A program made the translations under genes and the position numbers. The notes under the pieces are model-generated. The model saw nothing but the letters and a program-made list of their open reading frames with translations, was not told the DNA's origin and ran no database searches. From Parastagonospora avenae f. sp. tritici 18332-5 (lineage: Eukaryota > Ascomycota > Dothideomycetes > Pleosporales > Phaeosphaeriaceae), in contig JAFJTR010000081.1 of the NCBI GenBank assembly GCA_022559985.1, positions 1 through 64,000 of the forward strand: a stretch of DNA of 64,000 bases, given 5' to 3'. This document shows positions 59,962 to 64,000 of this stretch, one piece after another. The number at the start of each line of letters is the position of its first letter. Within the stretch, counting starts at the first letter, position 1.

Positions 59962-61400
59962 TGTTGTGGTTGTGGTTGTGGTTGTTGGGGTGGGTGTGAA
60001 GGGGTTGTGTCCTTCAAGCTTAGATTTTGTGGATGGGTATGTGAGAGTGTGTGGAGATGAAGTGGAACAGGATGGATGATTGGATGGTTTTTATACAATT
60101 TCTACGGCAAAGTTCATATCAAGTATCCTAGAGGAACAGTTTTCGCAAGTCTATCCATAGTTCAAAATTAGAGGCTAAATAGTTTAGTAGTTGGTGGTTA
60201 ACTAGTCAGTATGCGTCCCACGGTATTCATCACGATATCTCATAACCGGTCCAAGAAGGTGCAAAAAAAAAGATCAGAACCATCCACAATGCAGACTCTA
60301 ACTGCGGAGGAATACATCTCACAACACACGGTATACTCTAGGGCCCTGCCCAGAGTCGCCTCCAGGGTTTAACAGATAATTCTTATGGCTAGTTCTGATC
60401 TATGGGAGATTCATGGTTTAATTGATACTTCTACGGTATCTACATGCGGGTGTGAGAAGTTGGGTAGGAAAGGTATTGGTGGGGCGTTGCGCAGTGGGTG
60501 CATATAACAGTGCTCCGTTTGCGAGAGCGGTGCGCGTTTGCTGTGCTTTCACTTCGCGTCATGATATCCACATTTTGCTGCCACATCGCAAGAGTATCGA
60601 GCACCGTTATCTCATACTCGTGCTCTACAAGTCTTCCTACTCGCAACACTACTACAAACCCACCCGGAACGCAAAGAACTTGAAATAGAGCGCTCGCGCC
60701 TGGACATTGATGGCACAGCGCTTCACCCGGGACCGCCTTCTAGAACGAGTCTTCTACAGAACATCTACTGCACATGTGCCAAGTACCGAGAAGGAAGGCG
60801 GCTGCGGTCTGCACCGAAGCATATTGTGGCGATGCTGCGAGAAGAGCAGCTGAGGTATATTGCAATAAACTGAATGCAGTACCAGGCGCCAACCTCGTCC
60901 TTGCTCACAGCCCTCGACCAAGAAGGTAAGGAAACGGACTTTGTTTTCTCTGAGCCGGAAATTCTTCATGAGCAGTTCCAAGTACAGTTACATATTGTCA
61001 CGTCTGTGAAGGTGTACAGGCTGAGACATATCAGCAAGAAAAGACAGAAGCTCAAGACAGGACACTGGACACGCGTACTGGTAGTGCACCATGGAGGAGC
61101 GCTCAAAAAGTAATGCTTGGCCCGCATACGCCGTGTGGTTCACATCAGCTGCCTCGCTCGGCTTGAGCTAATCACCCGTGTAGTCAGTGCTTGAGTCTCT
61201 TTCACCCATTGTCCAACACACAACGCGTGGGCAAGCTCGCGCCCGAACCCACTGCTGCCTCTGCAAAATCTTGCTCCAGAGCTCGTGGGCCTTTAGTTGC
61301 AACCTCACTCCTCTCGCCTACTCTCCCGAAATCACCAGACCCTCCACTTGCAACACCTACGCAATCAACGTCAACCAACAGCTCACTCCACCCATCCACC
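59962..61400. other. intergenic 1.4 kb
   Basis: The left end is the promoter of the secreted-protein gene, including a CAA/CCA (GTTGTGG) simple repeat at about 59960-59990. The right end is the RING gene promoter. In between, short ORFs have no domains; a decayed repeat is possible but I cannot identify one. Confidence 0.4.
60088..60095 (-). promoter_or_regulatory. TATA box of the small secreted protein gene
   Basis: The minus strand reads TATAAAAA about 125 bases upstream of the ACG. It is the only clear TATA element in the leader region. With transcription starting some 30-60 bases downstream, the leader would be ATG-free. Confidence 0.45.
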
Positions 61401-61979
61401 ATGACAGTCTACGCCTCCAAAGCCGCCTTCCAATCCCTCGGCCTCGAGCCCATCAGGCCTTCAACCACACACCTCACCCAAGACTGCTCGATCTGCCTCA
61501 AACCATTCGCCATGCACCCGAATCACGCCACACCCCGCTCGCTTCAGCGCGGCTACCACCCCGCCGTACACATCACCGCCTGCGGCCACACACACGGCGC
61601 CCTCTGTCTCTCCACCTGGCTAGACGTTGGCAACTCGTGCCCAACTTGCGCCCGCATCCTGTTCGAAACCACCGGCGACGCCATTACCCAGCGGGACATC
61701 AACTACATCGTGCACACGCTGGGTCCGGAGTACGGCGAGGCCCGCGTCACTGTCGCTGTCGTGGCTGTCATGCAAAAGCGGGAGCAGGAGCAGGAGATGT
61801 TGAGACGGCTCCATGAGCAGGAGGTTGCGGTGCAGAAGATGAAGGATAGGGAGGCGAAGGATAAGGAGTTTGTTTTGGGGGATGAGGACTTTCTGGATAG
61901 TGAGGAGGAAGACTTTGGGGAGGATAGCAAGGATGGAGACTTCGAGGTTGATGATGATGATGGGAGTGAGATTCTATAG
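61401..61979 (+). CDS. RING-finger protein
   Basis: This single-exon 192-aa protein carries one RING-like domain near residues 29-82: CSIC, a long loop, then ACGHTHGALCLSTWL and CPTC. Cys/His spacing suggests an E3 ubiquitin ligase of the RING-H2 group, though the second Cys-His pairing is stretched. After the RING is a charged coiled coil (KREQEQEMLRRLHEQEV) and a highly acidic C-terminal tail (DSEEEDFGED...DDDDGSEIL). No membrane segment. The ATG at 61401 begins MTVYASKAAF; an open frame upstream to 61191 has no supporting features. Confidence 0.75.
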   Translation: MTVYASKAAFQSLGLEPIRPSTTHLTQDCSICLKPFAMHPNHATPRSLQRGYHPAVHITACGHTHGALCLSTWLDVGNSCPTCARILFETTGDAITQRDINYIVHTLGPEYGEARVTVAVVAVMQKREQEQEMLRRLHEQEVAVQKMKDREAKDKEFVLGDEDFLDSEEEDFGEDSKDGDFEVDDDDGSEIL

Positions 61980-62674
61980 GCGAGGTATGAGATCGGAGGA
62001 GGATTGGAAATTGTGGATGATGTGTAAGAGCTACGAGTTCCAGTATTGAATGATTGGAATACATACGACATAAGCCTGGTACTTCATCTTCTATGCTTTT
62101 CCAAAAAAACTTTGGTGACGGACGGCGATGTAAATTGCAGCTTGAAACGCACCTCTATTGATTTGGGCTGAAGCTTCATGCACCTCTTTTATTGTGTAGT
62201 AGGATGAATTACATCCTGTAGGGAGCTCCAGGGTCCTCTGTCTCAAAATGCAGAGATCGTGCCGAGAGTCAATGAATAAGGACACTCGGCGCCGTCTGAA
62301 GCACCTAATTGGGGAAGGAGATGTCGCAATTCCGATTGCGATGGCGAGAGAGGCGACTTGTGATATCACGAACAAGGCCATCATGACTTCATCTAATAAA
62401 TGCTTGTGCGTTACATTTCCCCACGTGATACTTCATGAGGAGAAAAGGAGATGTCGTCGGCGTTCGCTATCTGATAATAAACCCTGTGGAGACGTGCATG
62501 CATGCGTCAGTGCCTTGGCAGCTTCCCACCCAGATTCGCGTCTCCCAGTCCACCACTCTTCCTCTCACCATCTCGCAGTAATAATGTAAAGCTCGCACGT
62601 AGCTCTAATTTCTAATATATTCCCACCGATGCATACCTTAGCGCTTCTACGCAGACCTCGACACGACCGCGACA
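61980..62674. other. intergenic, DLT1 promoter
   Basis: This holds the RING gene 3' UTR and DLT1 promoter. ORFs on both strands are short and featureless. Confidence 0.5.
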
Positions 62675-64000
62675 ATGCGCATCCCCCTCTTCCGCATCTG
62701 GTACTCGACCACGTACACGACTATCCTTCTCCTCCTGCTCCTCATTCTTGCCGTCGCACCTGCCGACACTATTTACCAATCGGTAAAGAGTAAGGAACTG
62801 CAGAAGCTCTTTGTCATCGGTGGTGTTTACCTCCTTACCTTCTCAATTGTGCTTCTCATCTACTCGACGCGCATTTACACAAATCGGACAGTGCTCTCGG
62901 CGATACCCAAACCCTACATACCGGTGGAAGAGGGCGAAGTCGGCAAAGGCGTGAGGTGCATGATTGCGAAAGAGCTGAGGAGGAGTGCAATTGTAGCATG
63001 GGACAGCCGACCCAGGGACCTGCGCAGGGAGGAAGAAGGTCGTGATGGCGAGGGCACGTCTCGGCCAAACACCGCAGAGAAAGAGAAGGACAAAGACAAA
63101 GCGCACAAGAAGAAGAAGAGCGACACACACGGCATGGAAACTACCATTCTGCCCGTGACCGCAGACAACCCTCCCTGGGGCCATGTCTCGCACCCCGGCT
63201 GGGCATCCCCATCGTCCCCCGACCTCCCAAACCTCCAATACTGGAGCGTAATCTGCGAACTTCCCAACCTCATCGAAGCCAAAGCCGTCTCCCTCGCACC
63301 CCCAGATCCCGCCATCGAAGACGCCGCCCTGCAATACCCCGACAACGCCCCTCCCCTCCCCGATGCCCAAATCGTCACCCTCCTCCAACGCCCACGCACC
63401 ATGGGCCTCCGCTCCTACCTCGCCCGCCTCGCCTCTTTCGGCCTGCTCAATCCCCCAGACCTCGGCGCCACGTTCCTCGCACAATACGAATACGCGCGCT
63501 TCTCCACGGCCTCGCTTACAGAGCCCGAGTTCCGCAACATCATGGCCGTCTTCGCGGATATCCTGAATGGCATGACACACCTCGACCAAGATGTCATCGA
63601 CGAGGCGCGCGCGCAAAGCATCGCTTCTGACACGCGCAGCTTGGCACCTACCGAGTCCAGCAGCAGCAGTAGCATTTCCTCACACCATGTGCCCTTTCGC
63701 ACTCCGCTGCTCGACCGCCAGCGCCCTGATACGCCAAGTACGTACGCCGACGACGTGCCGTCGAGTCCGCAGACGGCACAGACTGCGCCGTCGCATCAGC
63801 AGCCGGGGAGTCCCGTGGGGCTGTTCGATGTGCCGCGTACGCCGTCGGTGCGCACGCAGTCGGAGACGGGTTCGGTGGTGATCCATCGTAGTCCGTCGAC
63901 GATACTGCCTAATTCGTCGAGCTCGTCGCTGAGGTCGGAAGGGTCGGTTATTAGGCTGCATCCGAATCCGAGTGAGGGCGAGTTGCCGTATCAGTATGCT
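62675..64000 (+). CDS. Dlt1-like membrane protein (defect at low temperature), 3' truncated by window end
   Basis: The ATG at 62675 opens a frame with no stop to the window end (442 codons seen). Two N-terminal membrane helices (YTTILLLLLLILAVAPA and LFVIGGVYLLTFSIVLLIYS) are followed by STRIYTNRTVLSAIPKPYIP, the conserved block of fungal Dlt1 proteins. A Lys/Glu-rich loop, then PPWGHVSHPGWASP, LPNLQYWSVICELPNLIEAKAV (in two adjoining pieces) and SYLARLASFGLLNPP are also family-like. The remainder is Ser/Pro-rich. Yeast dlt1 mutants are cold sensitive; the molecular role is unknown. The C-terminus lies outside the window. Confidence 0.85.
   Translation, partial: MRIPLFRIWYSTTYTTILLLLLLILAVAPADTIYQSVKSKELQKLFVIGGVYLLTFSIVLLIYSTRIYTNRTVLSAIPKPYIPVEEGEVGKGVRCMIAKELRRSAIVAWDSRPRDLRREEEGRDGEGTSRPNTAEKEKDKDKAHKKKKSDTHGMETTILPVTADNPPWGHVSHPGWASPSSPDLPNLQYWSVICELPNLIEAKAVSLAPPDPAIEDAALQYPDNAPPLPDAQIVTLLQRPRTMGLRSYLARLASFGLLNPPDLGATFLAQYEYARFSTASLTEPEFRNIMAVFADILNGMTHLDQDVIDEARAQSIASDTRSLAPTESSSSSSISSHHVPFRTPLLDRQRPDTPSTYADDVPSSPQTAQTAPSHQQPGSPVGLFDVPRTPSVRTQSETGSVVIHRSPSTILPNSSSSSLRSEGSVIRLHPNPSEGELPYQYA

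Noticed and set aside
59823..60098. 91-codon minus-strand frame overlapping the secreted-protein gene
   Set aside because: It starts at a non-ATG codon inside the TATA region and is a Pro/Gln/His/Ser shadow of the simple repeat and signal-peptide frame.
61191..61400. N-terminal extension of the RING protein
   Set aside because: The upstream frame starts without ATG and is compositionally like a leader; the ATG at 61401 has better context.

Overview
The window is nuclear DNA from a filamentous ascomycete. Introns are short (about 45-120 bp) with GTRNGT-type donors and CTAAY-type branch sites. The gene families are fungal: PDR ABC pump, TRI12-type MFS, BYS1, Sds3, Dlt1, and a fungal CorA-like mosaic. 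Protein style suggests a pleosporalean dothideomycete, but that is an inference and no marker gene settles the species.

Layout. 0-28 kb is ordinary gene space: a PDR-type ABC transporter (-), an F-box/seven-WD40 protein resembling FWD-1/Slimb (-), the Rho-GEF Cdc24 (+), a TRI12-like MFS transporter (-), a G-alpha-like protein with eroded GTP-binding motifs (-), an F-box protein with an RGG tail (+), and a Cys-rich P1B heavy-metal ATPase (+) whose single open frame is cut by one TGA.

28.9-39.5 kb is an accessory island. It holds a fungal PD-(D/E)XK-type protein (+), a 114-bp tandem repeat containing an assembly gap, and the two halves of what looks like one CorA-like gene (-). A hAT transposon lies between the halves. 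The transposase reads in one frame from start to end but carries seven internal TAG/TAA codons and no TGA. The flanking CorA-like gene has three more TAG/TAA stops. The pattern fits CpA-to-TpA (RIP-like) mutation followed by decay.

39.9-64 kb returns to compact gene space. Four (-) genes come first: carboxylesterase, SLAC1/Mae1/Ssu1-type transporter, secreted SurE phosphatase and a small four-helix membrane protein. Then come bleomycin hydrolase (+), an intron-bearing tRNA-Glu (-), histidinol-phosphate aminotransferase (+), a small Cys-rich ORF, a BYS1-type secreted protein (+), Sds3 (-), a membrane-anchored SDR (+), a small secreted protein with no ATG (-), a RING protein (+) and the 5' part of DLT1 (+), which runs off the window.

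Most genes are unrelated housekeeping or transport genes and no biosynthetic cluster is apparent. The points worth following are the broken metal ATPase, the transposon-split CorA-like gene, the G-alpha-like pseudo-GTPase and the ACG-headed secreted protein. Exon joins were worked out by hand from splice motifs and checked for reading-frame continuity; none is supported by transcripts.
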